Assembly: GCA_005804885.1 (NCBI GenBank)
Contig: SYOX01000221.1
Span: forward strand, 1 to 50,532
Direction of reading: 5' to 3'
From: Pseudomonadota bacterium
Lineage (GTDB): Bacteria > Myxococcota_A > Bradymonadia > Bradymonadales > GCA-2716585
DNA length: 50,532 nucleotides
Below the pieces are notes generated by a model, which saw only the letters and a program-made list of their open reading frames with translations, did no database searches and was not told where the DNA came from. Positions within the stretch are counted from its first letter, which is position 1. The number at the start of each line of letters is the position of its first letter. A program made the position numbers and the translations under genes. Shown here in pieces: positions 34,438 through 43,473 of the stretch.

Positions 34438-36252
34438 TCAACGGCGCTCAAGCCGCTCGACGACCGCGAGGCGCTTGTTGTCGCGGGCCAGATCCAGGGG
34501 AGTCTTGCCGTTGGCGTCGAGCAGCCGGGGATCGGCGCCCTTGGACAAGAGGTGCTCGACGACCTCGATGTGGCCGGCCTCGGCGGCGGCGTGCAGCGGG
34601 GTGAAGCGCTCGGGGATGGGCTCCCCATCAGGGCCGAGCATCCCGAAGGAGTCGCAGGGCCGAACCGCGCGGATCCCCGCCCGGACGTTGACCCTGGCGC
34701 CGCGCTCGATGAGCAGGCGCGCCACCTCCAGTTGCCCAAAGGTGGCCGCCGCGTGCAACGCCGTCGTGTGATCCTGATCGAGCGCGTCGACGTCCATCCC
34801 ACGCCTCAACAGCGCCGCCGCGACCGCCACGCGTCCGTGCCTCGCCGCGACGTGCAGCGCGGTCCCCTCGTAATCCTCCAGTCGGGTGCGCGGGGAGACG
34901 CCGCGCTTGATCAGCAGCTCCACGATCTCGGCGTGCCCCCCGCGCGCGGCGTGATAGAGCGGCGGCATCCCGCCCTCATCGGCAGGCCCTCCGCGCGGGT
35001 CGGCGCCCCTGGCGATGAGCAGGGCCGCCACCTCGACGCTCCCTCCCGCCGCCGCGTAATCAAGCGCCGTCAAGGCCCGCCCGTGCGTCGCCTTGAGCCT
35101 GTCGGGGGTGGCCTGGAGGATGCGCTCGACCTGCTCCAGATCCCCAAGCCCCGCGGCCGTGAACAGATCCTCGGGAGCGCCGGCCTCGCGCAAGGCCGCC
35201 ACGATCGGCGCGTGGCCGTTGAAGACGGCCAGGTGCAGCGGCGAGCGGTGGTCTCCCGACAGCGCCGCCACATCAGGGTTTTTCTTCATGAATCGCTTGA
35301 AGATCTCCACATCTCCCCGCTCGGCGGCGATGTGGAGCGGGGTCGTGCCCCTGTCGTCCAGCGCGCCAGGATCGGCCCCTCTGGACAGCAGCAGATCGAT
35401 CATGGCCAGCGGCGCCCGCTCGGCGGCGGAGTGCAGCGGGGTGTGGCCAGGCTGGCTGCGGCCATGCGGGATGCCCGGGTAACGGATAAGCTCGGGGAGC
35501 TTGTCGAGCAGGACGCGGGCCTTGTCGACCTCGTCACCTCGGAAAACCCAGGTCAGATCCCAATCCTGCAGACCAGCCTCGGCCATCTTCGGGGCCAGCG
35601 CCGCGCGGGTCCGCGCGTTGAGGTGGCTGTGGGCCGCCAGCGACATCGCGTGCGGCGCAAACCAGCCCTGCCTGTGCACCACCTTCCCCTGCACGTCGAT
35701 CAGCGCCGCGCTGTTCGGCCCGCCTCCCAGGCTCGCCCACACGAGATCCTTGAGGTCGTCAACGACGACGCCCGTCGTCGTTTTTTGAAGTGATTTATAG
35801 ATTTTAGCGTGGGCGATCCTGTCCGCAATGGTCGACGCGGCAGGATAGATGAAGCCCTCCTCGACATTGCGGTCGGTGATCCACTCGCCGCCGTCGAGCG
35901 CGTACGGCGAGGGCGCGCCCTTGGGGTGGGCCTCAAGGGTGTAGACGACCAGGACGGTGAGGCGGCCGTCCAGAGCGCGCGCGATGCGATCCAGCGCCGC
36001 GCTGTTGTCCCGCGAGATCGGGCAGGTCAACGAAGAGGCCACGAGCAGCGTCGGGCCCTCCTTCCAGATCGACGACAGCCTCGCCCGCGCGCCGTCCAGC
36101 CCGACCACCCAGGCGTCGGGGAAGGCGGAGCCGGCGATGGCGCCCCCCTCGTTGAAGCTCGGCGGGTTGAGCACCTCAGGTCGATTCTCGGCCTGCGCCG
36201 CGCTCGACAACGCGGCCAGGACGACCAGCACGGGCCACACCTTCACCTTCAT
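34438..36252 (-). CDS. Secreted deiodinase-like / ankyrin-repeat protein
   Basis: 604 aa. Signal peptide MKVKVWPVLVVLAALSSAAQ. Residues ~30-185 form a thioredoxin-fold domain of the iodothyronine-deiodinase-like group: LVASSLTCPISRDNSAAL holds the TCP active-site region (single Cys) and LVVYTLEAHPKGAPSPYA is the EAHP motif of that family. Residues ~255-600 hold about ten ankyrin repeats (for example TPLHIAAERGDVEIFKRFM and ALHVAARHGRVAVAAALL). The fusion suggests a periplasmic or secreted redox domain with a protein-binding arm. A longer frame to 36429 exists, but the ATG at 36252 begins a clear signal peptide. It is followed at 81 bp by the AAA gene on the same strand. Confidence 0.86.
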   Translation of the reverse strand: MKVKVWPVLVVLAALSSAAQAENRPEVLNPPSFNEGGAIAGSAFPDAWVVGLDGARARLSSIWKEGPTLLVASSLTCPISRDNSAALDRIARALDGRLTVLVVYTLEAHPKGAPSPYALDGGEWITDRNVEEGFIYPAASTIADRIAHAKIYKSLQKTTTGVVVDDLKDLVWASLGGGPNSAALIDVQGKVVHRQGWFAPHAMSLAAHSHLNARTRAALAPKMAEAGLQDWDLTWVFRGDEVDKARVLLDKLPELIRYPGIPHGRSQPGHTPLHSAAERAPLAMIDLLLSRGADPGALDDRGTTPLHIAAERGDVEIFKRFMKKNPDVAALSGDHRSPLHLAVFNGHAPIVAALREAGAPEDLFTAAGLGDLEQVERILQATPDRLKATHGRALTALDYAAAGGSVEVAALLIARGADPRGGPADEGGMPPLYHAARGGHAEIVELLIKRGVSPRTRLEDYEGTALHVAARHGRVAVAAALLRRGMDVDALDQDHTTALHAAATFGQLEVARLLIERGARVNVRAGIRAVRPCDSFGMLGPDGEPIPERFTPLHAAAEAGHIEVVEHLLSKGADPRLLDANGKTPLDLARDNKRLAVVERLERR

Positions 36253-36376
36253 GAAACCACCCTGCGCGCAGTCCTCGCGGAACTTGTCGCCATTGTACCT
36301 CCCCTCCAGTTGGACCTCCACCCTTGAATATCTTTTGAGATTCAAGGGGTTGCGTGGGGTTCTACCCCACACCCCG

Positions 36377-36458
36377 CCAGGGGCAATCTGCCCCTGGACC
36401 CCTGCTTCAGCCTTCGCAACGAAGGCCAAAGCAGGGTCCAGGGGCGAATCGCCCCTGG
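36377..36458. repeat. Nested palindromes of the CCAGGGGC family
   Basis: A 56-base imperfect palindrome spans 36390-36445 (GCCCCTGGACCC.TGCTT..GCCTTC arms). Shorter hairpins flank it: CCAGGGGC/GCCCCTGG at 36377-36397 and CCAGGGGCG/CGCCCCTGG at 36438-36458. The last stem is identical to that at 32267. It lies between convergent-less neighbours and may act as a terminator or REP-like element for the DUF2330 gene, which ends at 36517 upstream on the minus strand. Confidence 0.7.
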
Positions 36459-36516
36459 TGGGGGTCTGGGGGTGAAGCCCCCAGGCAGGCCGTCGATCTT
36501 CAAGAAGAAGAAGAAC

Positions 36517-38211
36517 TCAAGAGTGGGGGGTCATCGAAGAGGAGGAGCGGCGGCGGAGGGCGAAGAGGCCGATGGCGAGCAGCAGCAAGGGGATGGGGGC
36601 GGGGTTGCCGGGCGCGGTGGCGCAGCCGATGGTGGGGTCGAGGGTGCCGCCGGAGGGGATGTCGCGGGGCTCCTCGGCGTTGTCCCGGGCGTCGAGGACC
36701 TCATCGAGGATGTCGACGCCCGAGTTGATGTCGCGGACGACGGTGGCGGGGCCCTCGCCGCCGGTCTGCTCGATGAGGTCGGCGGCGGGCTCGGTGCTGT
36801 CGTCGACGTAGACGCCGTTGTCCCAGAACTGGGTCAGGATGCGGCCGTCGGACAGAGTGATGGTGACGGTCATCTCCCGGGGGTTGTTGGGATCGCAGTT
36901 GGCGTCGGCGTCGGCGGTGCGGACGTTGGAGACGTCGGCCATGTTGGGGTTGTAGGCGAAGCCCGGATCGCGGGTCATCTCCTCGGCCGAGAGGGTCGTG
37001 AAGAGGCGCGAGAGGTAGGGCGCGGCGTCGAACTGCGACTGGGCGTGGCGCAGGGGCTCGACGATGGCGGACTCAAGCTCGTTGGCGAAGGCCGCCGCGT
37101 CGAAGCCCTCCGCGTCGATGAACTCCGCATAGCACGACACGCAGTTGTAGAAGTCGCGCTCGTCCACCTCGCCCTGGAGCTGGGCGGGCAGCGGGAGGTA
37201 GCGCCGGAGCATGGCCAGGAGCTGGTTGTTGCCCAGGAAGCCCTGGCGCATCAGCTCCTCCATGAAGGCGACGGGGTCGCGCAGCCCAGCCAGGCGAGCC
37301 GTGTCATACTGCCCCTCGCGGAAGAGGACCTCGGCCATGACGGAGGAGGGGCCGGCGTACTCGGTGGTGAAGCCCTGTCCGCCGGCCTCGTTCATGGCCT
37401 CGGTGACGAGCTGGTTGTAATTGCTGCCGGAGTTGAGCCAGTCGATCCGGGCCTCGTTGACGTGGACGTGGAGGTAGTTCGCAGGCACCGCGCGGGCCTC
37501 GGCCAGGACGTGGACCCGGACGCCCATGTCGGGCTGGCTGGCGATGGCGGTCAGCTGGATGGGCACCATCGGCGCCGACGCCCTGTAGCGCATGCGCACC
37601 GGGGCGATGTCCCCGACCTCGCGGTCGCTCTGGAGGCGGAAGGCCACGAAGTGCATCTCCGGCCCCATCGTGACGTAGGGCTCGACGAAGGGCATCACGT
37701 TGCTGGGGATGTCGTAGTTGTTCTCGCCGAGCCAGCCAAAGAGCGCCTCGGTGCTCGTGGCCTGCAACACCGCGAAGTCATAAGGCCCCACGCTGGACTG
37801 CTGCACCACGGTCACCTCGCCGTCGTTTCCGGGGTCGGCCTCGGGCATGCCGGCGTCGTCGATCGGGACGACGAAGCACTCGGCGTCGAGGAAGTTGAGC
37901 GAGTAGCGCACGCCGGTCGTCTGATCCAGCCGCGCGAAGACGTCCTGCGACGAGATGTTGATCTCAGGCCGCGAGGGCGTCGGCACGATCCACGCGAAGT
38001 CCTCAGCCTCGCCCTGGTAGAGGATGTTGACGTGGGCCTCGATCTCGTCGCCCTCCTGGACGAAGAGGATGTTCTCGCCCGTCTGGTCGACCGGGACGCG
38101 GCTGCAGAAGAAGCCGCCGCACGCCTCCGCGGGTGCGGCGCTCATCAACGCGCCCGAGGCAGCGCCCAGCGCCGCCGCCGCGCCCATCCAGCCCTTGATC
38201 CTCGCGCTCAT
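36517..38211 (-). CDS. DUF2330 protein with MYXO-CTERM-like tail
   Basis: 564 aa. The signal peptide ends near APAEA, directly followed by CGGFFCSRVPVDQTGENILF, the hallmark N-terminus of DUF2330 with its two Cys. HVNILYQGEAEDFAWIVPTP and later strands belong to the same domain (~300 residues). The C-terminus has GCATAPGNPAPIPLLLLAIG then FALRRRSSSS, a Cys, hydrophobic helix and Arg-rich end typical of MYXO-CTERM sorting. The protein should be surface exposed; its function is unknown in the family. GGAGG five bases before the ATG supports the start. Confidence 0.9.
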   Translation of the reverse strand: MSARIKGWMGAAAALGAASGALMSAAPAEACGGFFCSRVPVDQTGENILFVQEGDEIEAHVNILYQGEAEDFAWIVPTPSRPEINISSQDVFARLDQTTGVRYSLNFLDAECFVVPIDDAGMPEADPGNDGEVTVVQQSSVGPYDFAVLQATSTEALFGWLGENNYDIPSNVMPFVEPYVTMGPEMHFVAFRLQSDREVGDIAPVRMRYRASAPMVPIQLTAIASQPDMGVRVHVLAEARAVPANYLHVHVNEARIDWLNSGSNYNQLVTEAMNEAGGQGFTTEYAGPSSVMAEVLFREGQYDTARLAGLRDPVAFMEELMRQGFLGNNQLLAMLRRYLPLPAQLQGEVDERDFYNCVSCYAEFIDAEGFDAAAFANELESAIVEPLRHAQSQFDAAPYLSRLFTTLSAEEMTRDPGFAYNPNMADVSNVRTADADANCDPNNPREMTVTITLSDGRILTQFWDNGVYVDDSTEPAADLIEQTGGEGPATVVRDINSGVDILDEVLDARDNAEEPRDIPSGGTLDPTIGCATAPGNPAPIPLLLLAIGLFALRRRSSSSMTPHS

Positions 38212-38392
38212 CTTGCCCTCCTGGTTTGGGTTCAGGGATCATGAAAATCTGACGCTACCGACAGATTGTTGAGATTTGGCGGGCGCTTCGCTCGGTTGAG
38301 GCGGCGCCCGTGTGCTCGAAGTCGTACTCTGCTTGCCAGGGTAGCGCAGGAGCAAGGCGTGTGCCACCGGGCGTGGACAGCCTCATCAGTCT

Positions 38393-41300
38393 GTGCCACC
38401 TTCTTGGTCGGAGATCCGCCAACCCAGGGACGCCTTGAGCGCGCCGAGCAGACCTGAGCCCATCCCCCTTGGACCCTTCTTCCTGCGCGCCCGGATCGGG
38501 CGCGGCGGGATGGGGGAGGTCTGGCGAGGGGTGCACGGGGGGCAGGGGGTGGAGGTGGCCGTCAAGGTCATCACGGGGGCCTTCGCGCGCGAGCCGCACT
38601 TCATCGGGGCCTTCAGGCGCGAGGTGCAGACGATGGCGGGCCTGAGCCACCCTGGCGTGATCATGGTGCTGGATTACGGCGAGGTGGGCCAGGAGGCGGC
38701 GGCGCGCTCGCAGGGGGCGCTGGTGGCCGGCAGCCCCTATCTGGCGATGGAGATGGCCTCGGGCGGCTCGCTGTCGCAGTGGATGCGAAAGGGGCTGTTG
38801 AGCTGGGTGTGGGTCGAGCGGGTGTTGACCGACATGCTCGACGCGCTTGGGCACGCTCACGCACGCGGGGTCGTCCACCGGGACTTGAAGCCGGGCAATG
38901 CGCTGTGGAACCCGGCGCTGGATCGCTTCCAGCTGACGGACTTTGGCATCGCGGCGGCGGCGGACGATCAGAGCCGGGGGGGGAGCGTCGAGCAGTCGCT
39001 TGGGACGCCGAGCTACATGGCCCCGGAGCAGATCCGAGGGCGCTGGCGCGACCACGGCCCCTGGACGGATCTCTACGCGCTGGGCTGCCTGGCCTATGAG
39101 ATGGCCTGCCAGCGGCCGCCCTTTCGAGGGGCGGACGCGGCGGCGATCGTGGGGGAGCACCTGTGCGCGGTGGCGCCGCCGTTGGAGCCGGTCATCCCGG
39201 TCCCCGAGGGCTTCGAGACGTGGATCCACGGGCTGCTCAGGAAGCGGCCCGAGGATCGCTTCCAGCGGGCGGCCGACGCGGCCTTCGCGCTGGCGTCGCT
39301 CGGCCCGCCGGTCGGGGACGTCGAGGCGCAGCCGGGGCCAGCGGTCGGCAGGGTCAGGGGTCAGACGCGGGAGGTGGTCGTCGAGGGGGGGGCGCGGACG
39401 GTCGGGGGTCCCAAGGGTCGACAGGGGGCCTCGACGCAGGGCTTGAGCGAGGGAGGGGAGGTCGGGGAGTCGACGGGCATGGAGGACGCGCCGATCGACA
39501 CGGTGTTGCTGGCGCTCCAGGGGGGAGGGCGGGGCAGGTCGGGGGATGAGCCGCCCATCGGCATGGTGGCCTCGCGGGCGCCGCTGCCGCCGACGTGGAG
39601 GCGTCAGCGGCCGGGTCGCCGCGCGGCGGCGCTGGTGGGGGCGGGGCTGGGGCTCTTCGGGCTGCGGTCGATGCCGATGGTCGGGCGGGAGGTCGAGAGG
39701 GATCACCTCTGGGGGCTGCTCAGGGCGGTCCAGAGCGAGCGAGGGGTGCGGGGGTGCGTGTTGACCGGCCCGACGGGGACGGGCAAGAGCAGGCTGGTGC
39801 GGTGGTTGTGCGAGCGGGCGCATGAGGTGGGGGCGGCGACGGTCCTCAAGGCGACGTGCGGCGAGGGGATGGGGGTGGCCGACGGGGTGCCGCGGATGAT
39901 CGCGCGGTCGATGGTGAGCGTCGGGCTCGACGGCGAGGCGCTCTTGAGGCGGACGGAGCGGGTGTTGAGGCGGCTGGGGGTCGACGATCCGTGGCAGTGG
40001 GAGGCGCTCTCGGGGCTGATGGCGGGCCGCAGGGAGCGGCTGGCGGGGCCGCAGGCGCGCTACGCCCAGGTGGCGAGGTATGTGGAGCTGCTGGGGTCGG
40101 ACAGGCCGGTGATCGTGTGGTTGGACGACGTGCACTTGAGCGTCGACGCGCTGGGGCTCGCCCGCTACCTGCTGGAGCGGCTGGAGGGCTGCCCGGCGCT
40201 GTTGTTGTTGACGGTGCAGCAGGAGGAGGTGGCCGAGCGCGAGGAGGTGATCGCGGGGTTGGCGGCGGTGATGGGCGAGCCTGGGGTGACGTCGATGGAG
40301 GTGGGCTTGCTCAAGGAGGGGGATCAGCGGCGGCTCGTGGAGGGGCTGCTTGGGCTGGAGCGCTCGGCGGCGACCCGCGTGGTCGAGCGCAGCGGGGGCA
40401 ACCCCCTCTTCGCGGTCCAGGTGGTCGGCCAGTGGATCCAGCGCGGGGTGCTGTGCGTCGGCGAGGGAGGGTTCGAGCTGATCGAGGGGGCGGACGTGGC
40501 GCTGCCGGATGACATCCACCTGATGTGGTCGGAGCGCGTCGAGCGGCTGCTGGAGGGGCAGGGCGCGGGGGCGCGGGGTGCGCTGGAGGTGGCCTCGGCG
40601 CTGGGGCAGGCCGTGGTGCTCAAGGAGTGGGTGTCGGCCTGTCAGAAGGCGGGGGTGATGGGGACGGTGGCGCTGGTGGACGCGCTGGTGGATCGGGGCC
40701 TTGGGCGGTGGACGGAGGACGGTTGGGCCTTCGCGCATGGGATGGTGCGCGAGAGCGTGTCGAGGAGCTGTCGGGAGGCGGGCCGCTGGGCGAGCGTCCA
40801 CGGGGCGTGCGCGGCGATGCTGGCCGAGGGGGAGGGCGACGCAAGGCGGGCCGAGCGGGTGGGCCTCCATTGCTTCGAGGCAGGCGCGCTGGAGGCCTCG
40901 CTGCGGCCGCTGCTCGACGGCGCCCAGGAGCGGGTCGACAGCGCCGAGTATGGGATGGCGCTGGCGCTGCTGGACAAGCAGGCCGAGGCGCTCGCGGCGC
41001 TGGGCGGGGGCGAGCGCGCCGAGGCGGCGGAGGGCTGGCGGCAGCGGGCGCGGATCATGAGGGTGCAAGGTCGCTTCGACGAGGCGCGCGCCTGGGGCGA
41101 CAAGGCCGTGGAGGTGGCGGCGCGCCGCGGCTGGCGAGGGGTCGAGGCGCTGGGGCTGGTCGAGCAGGCGGAGTTGATGCATCGGCTGGGGCGCGTCGAA
41201 GAGGCCAGGGTGCGTTTTGTCGAGGCGGCGCGGGTGTTTACGGACCTCGGTGACGAGGGCGGGCGAGATCGGACGACGCTGGGGCTGGGGGCGGCGGCCT

Positions 41301-42025
41301 ATCGCCAGGGGGACATGAGGCAGGCCGAGGCGAGGTACCGCGAGGCCTTCAAGTCCTTCCAGGCGCGGCGGGACGAGGCGGGGGTGGCTCGGACGCTGCG
41401 GCTGCTGGCCGAGATCGCGCAGGCGGACAGGCAGTGGGAGCGGGCGCTGGAGCTCTACGGCGCGGCGCTCTCGCACCACCAGGCGCGGGGGGATCGCTAC
41501 GAGGTGGCCGCGATCCTCAACGGGATGGCGGAGATAGCGCGCTTCCGGGAGGATCTGGATGGGGCCGAGGCGCAGTATCGGCAGGCGCTGGAGATCATGG
41601 AGGCCATCGGGTCGTCGGAGCGGGACGTGACGCGGATCAACCTCGCGCTGCTGCTCCTGGCGCGGGGGCGCTACGCGGAGGCGCGAGGCAACCTGGAGGC
41701 GCTCAAGGGGCGGCTGGAGCGCACCGGACAGCGTGCGCTGCTGGGGGGGATCCACGCGGAGCTGCTGCCCTGCGTGGCGGCCGCCCAGGACTGGGCGGCC
41801 TGGGACGGGCACATGGCGGCGGCCAGCGGGATGATCCTCGACAGCGGCGTGGCGGACGCCGACGACGCGTGGCCGGCCCAGCTGGCCGGGGATCTGGCCG
41901 CCGAGCGCGGGCAGCGGGCCCGGGCCGAGGCGGCCTGGGGGCTGGCGCGGGGCATCTGGTCGGCGCTCGGCAGGGCGGATCGCGTGGCGGAGATCGACGC
42001 GCGGCTCGGAGGTGGCGATGTCTGA
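38393..42025 (+). CDS. Serine/threonine protein kinase fused to ATPase and TPR domains
   Basis: 1210 aa. The kinase domain is at ~30-290 with GRGGMG (36-41), K58 in VAVKV, HRDLKPGN (162-169), DFG (183-185) and APE (210-212), all intact, so it should be active. A ~150-residue linker contains residues ~331-355 encoded by a repeat found elsewhere in the window. A STAND/AAA_16-type ATPase follows (TGPTGTGKS at ~458-466, WLDDVHL near 580), and the C-terminal ~450 residues are TPRs. The PknK/LuxR-like layout suggests a signalling hub. The start is GTG 38393; a TTG at 38435 has a better Shine-Dalgarno (AGGGA) and is a real alternative. Its stop overlaps the EamA gene. Confidence 0.9.
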   Translation: MPPSWSEIRQPRDALSAPSRPEPIPLGPFFLRARIGRGGMGEVWRGVHGGQGVEVAVKVITGAFAREPHFIGAFRREVQTMAGLSHPGVIMVLDYGEVGQEAAARSQGALVAGSPYLAMEMASGGSLSQWMRKGLLSWVWVERVLTDMLDALGHAHARGVVHRDLKPGNALWNPALDRFQLTDFGIAAAADDQSRGGSVEQSLGTPSYMAPEQIRGRWRDHGPWTDLYALGCLAYEMACQRPPFRGADAAAIVGEHLCAVAPPLEPVIPVPEGFETWIHGLLRKRPEDRFQRAADAAFALASLGPPVGDVEAQPGPAVGRVRGQTREVVVEGGARTVGGPKGRQGASTQGLSEGGEVGESTGMEDAPIDTVLLALQGGGRGRSGDEPPIGMVASRAPLPPTWRRQRPGRRAAALVGAGLGLFGLRSMPMVGREVERDHLWGLLRAVQSERGVRGCVLTGPTGTGKSRLVRWLCERAHEVGAATVLKATCGEGMGVADGVPRMIARSMVSVGLDGEALLRRTERVLRRLGVDDPWQWEALSGLMAGRRERLAGPQARYAQVARYVELLGSDRPVIVWLDDVHLSVDALGLARYLLERLEGCPALLLLTVQQEEVAEREEVIAGLAAVMGEPGVTSMEVGLLKEGDQRRLVEGLLGLERSAATRVVERSGGNPLFAVQVVGQWIQRGVLCVGEGGFELIEGADVALPDDIHLMWSERVERLLEGQGAGARGALEVASALGQAVVLKEWVSACQKAGVMGTVALVDALVDRGLGRWTEDGWAFAHGMVRESVSRSCREAGRWASVHGACAAMLAEGEGDARRAERVGLHCFEAGALEASLRPLLDGAQERVDSAEYGMALALLDKQAEALAALGGGERAEAAEGWRQRARIMRVQGRFDEARAWGDKAVEVAARRGWRGVEALGLVEQAELMHRLGRVEEARVRFVEAARVFTDLGDEGGRDRTTLGLGAAAYRQGDMRQAEARYREAFKSFQARRDEAGVARTLRLLAEIAQADRQWERALELYGAALSHHQARGDRYEVAAILNGMAEIARFREDLDGAEAQYRQALEIMEAIGSSERDVTRINLALLLLARGRYAEARGNLEALKGRLERTGQRALLGGIHAELLPCVAAAQDWAAWDGHMAAASGMILDSGVADADDAWPAQLAGDLAAERGQRARAEAAWGLARGIWSALGRADRVAEIDARLGGGDV
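39382..39458. repeat. Repeat unit inside the kinase gene, shared with 48981-49058
   Basis: Over about 72 bases this stretch differs from the intergenic copy at only five positions. In the kinase it encodes part of the disordered linker (GARTVGGPKGRQGASTQGLS). Insertion of a repeat in frame into a linker is plausible; the direction of copying cannot be told. Confidence 0.85.
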
Positions 42026-42998
42026 GGGCACACCCGCGGAGGATGGGCCGAGCCCCTCCCTGGTCGGCGTCGAGATCGTGGCGGCGGGCGGGTCGCAATG
42101 GCGCGGGACGGCCGGGCTGGTCCTGGTGACCTTGCTGTGGGGCACGACCTTCGTGGTGATCCGGGCCGCGGTGGGCGAGGCCGGAGGCGCCGCAGGCCAG
42201 ATCGACGCTGGAGCGCAGGGGGCAGCAGGGGAGGCGCTGGCGCCCAGCGCGCTGCTGGCGCTGCGCTTCGGGATCGCGTCGCTGGTCTTCGCGCCCTTCT
42301 TGCGGCGCGGTTGGCGGCTGTGGCGAGGGGGCCTTGAGCTGTCCTTCTGGCTGTGGGTGGGCTACGCGGCCCAGACGGTCGGGCTCCAGACGACGACGGC
42401 CAGCAGCAGCGCCTTCATCACCTCGCTGAGCGCCATCCTGGTGCCGCTCTTCTTGCGGGCAGCCGGGCGATCTGTCGGGCCGGTGGTGTGGCTGGCCGCC
42501 TCGCTGGCCTTCGTCGGGGTGGGGCTGCTCTCCTGGGATGGCGGCTCGCCCGTGATCGGCGATCTCTGGACGCTCGGGACGGCGCTGGCCTACGCGATCT
42601 ACCTGATCCGGGTCGAGCGGATGACCTGGGATCACGACGCGCTGGCGCTCACGGGGGTCCAGATGGTCGGCGTCTTCGCGCTGTCCGGGATCTGGTTCGG
42701 GGTCGATCGCCCCGCCGTGGGCGAGATCCCCTGGGTGGAGCTGGCCTACCTCGGGGTGGTGTGCTCGGCGGCGGTGGTGTGGCTTCAGATGAAGGCGCAG
42801 CGCCTGATCAGCGCGGCGCGGGCGGCGGTGATCTTCACGCTGGAGCCGGTCTGGGCGGCCCTCTTCGCCTTCGCCCTGCTGGGCGAGCGGCTGGCGTGGA
42901 TGGGCTGGGTGGGGGCGCTGATGGTCATCGGGGCGACCCTCCTGGGTCAGCTGCCCGACCGCAAGAAGACCTCCGAGGCCGTTGTCTCACGAGGCTGA
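42018..42998 (+). CDS. EamA-family (DMT superfamily) exporter
   Basis: 326 aa with about ten predicted membrane segments in two five-helix halves; typical pieces are VLVTLLWGTTFVVIRAAVGE, SAFITSLSAILVPLFL and AAVIFTLEPVWAALFAFALLGE. The EPVWAALFA/GE-x-L pattern near the end is characteristic of EamA transporters, which export amino acids or metabolites. An insert (GGAAGQIDAGAQGAAGE) after the first helix is unusual. The ATG at 42018 has GGAGG five bases upstream and overlaps the kinase gene stop, so the two are co-expressed. The substrate cannot be inferred. Confidence 0.88.
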   Translation: MSEGTPAEDGPSPSLVGVEIVAAGGSQWRGTAGLVLVTLLWGTTFVVIRAAVGEAGGAAGQIDAGAQGAAGEALAPSALLALRFGIASLVFAPFLRRGWRLWRGGLELSFWLWVGYAAQTVGLQTTTASSSAFITSLSAILVPLFLRAAGRSVGPVVWLAASLAFVGVGLLSWDGGSPVIGDLWTLGTALAYAIYLIRVERMTWDHDALALTGVQMVGVFALSGIWFGVDRPAVGEIPWVELAYLGVVCSAAVVWLQMKAQRLISAARAAVIFTLEPVWAALFAFALLGERLAWMGWVGALMVIGATLLGQLPDRKKTSEAVVSRG

Positions 42999-43062
42999 TG
43001 GGTTTATGGTGCGCCGTCTCTCATGATGATCGTCCAAGCGGTGGACACAGCGGAGCACAACC

Positions 43063-43470
43063 ATGGACAAGTACATCGTCACGACGGAGCGAGCCCCCGG
43101 CGCCATCGGGCCCTACAGCCAGGCGGTGGGCTTCGGCAACCTGCTCTTCCTCTCCGGCCAGATCCCCCTGAGCCCCGAGACCGGCCAGATCGTCGGCGAC
43201 ACCGCCGAGGCCCAGACCCGACAGGTCATGGAGAACCTGCACGCTGTCCTTGAGGCCGCCAACTGCAGCTTCGAGAACGTCGTCAAGGCCACGATCTACC
43301 TGGCCAACATGAACGACTTCGCGCGCGTCAACGAGGTCTACGGCTCCTACTTCCCCGAGAACCCCCCCGCGCGCGCCACCGTCGAGGTCAGCCGCCTGCC
43401 CCGAAACGTCCAGGTCGAGATCGACATGATCGCCGCCTTCCCCACCCACCCCGCGCCGACCCAGCTCTGA
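43063..43470 (+). CDS. ridA: RidA family 2-iminopropanoate deaminase
   Basis: 135 aa, the usual family length. Family signatures include APGAIGPYSQAV, GQIPL, a NLHAVLEAANCSFENVVKATIYL segment broken here for length, and PPARATVEVSRLP with the substrate-binding Arg. RidA trimers hydrolyse reactive enamine/imine intermediates from PLP enzymes to 2-keto acids. GGAG lies eight bases before the ATG. It converges on alr, a PLP enzyme, with three bases between the stops. Confidence 0.95.
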   Translation: MDKYIVTTERAPGAIGPYSQAVGFGNLLFLSGQIPLSPETGQIVGDTAEAQTRQVMENLHAVLEAANCSFENVVKATIYLANMNDFARVNEVYGSYFPENPPARATVEVSRLPRNVQVEIDMIAAFPTHPAPTQL

Positions 43471-43473
43471 CCC

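Noticed and set aside
38255..42145. A 1296-codon open frame opposite the kinase gene
   Set aside because: Antisense artefact; no domain, Arg/His/Pro-rich, and the plus strand clearly encodes a kinase-ATPase-TPR protein.
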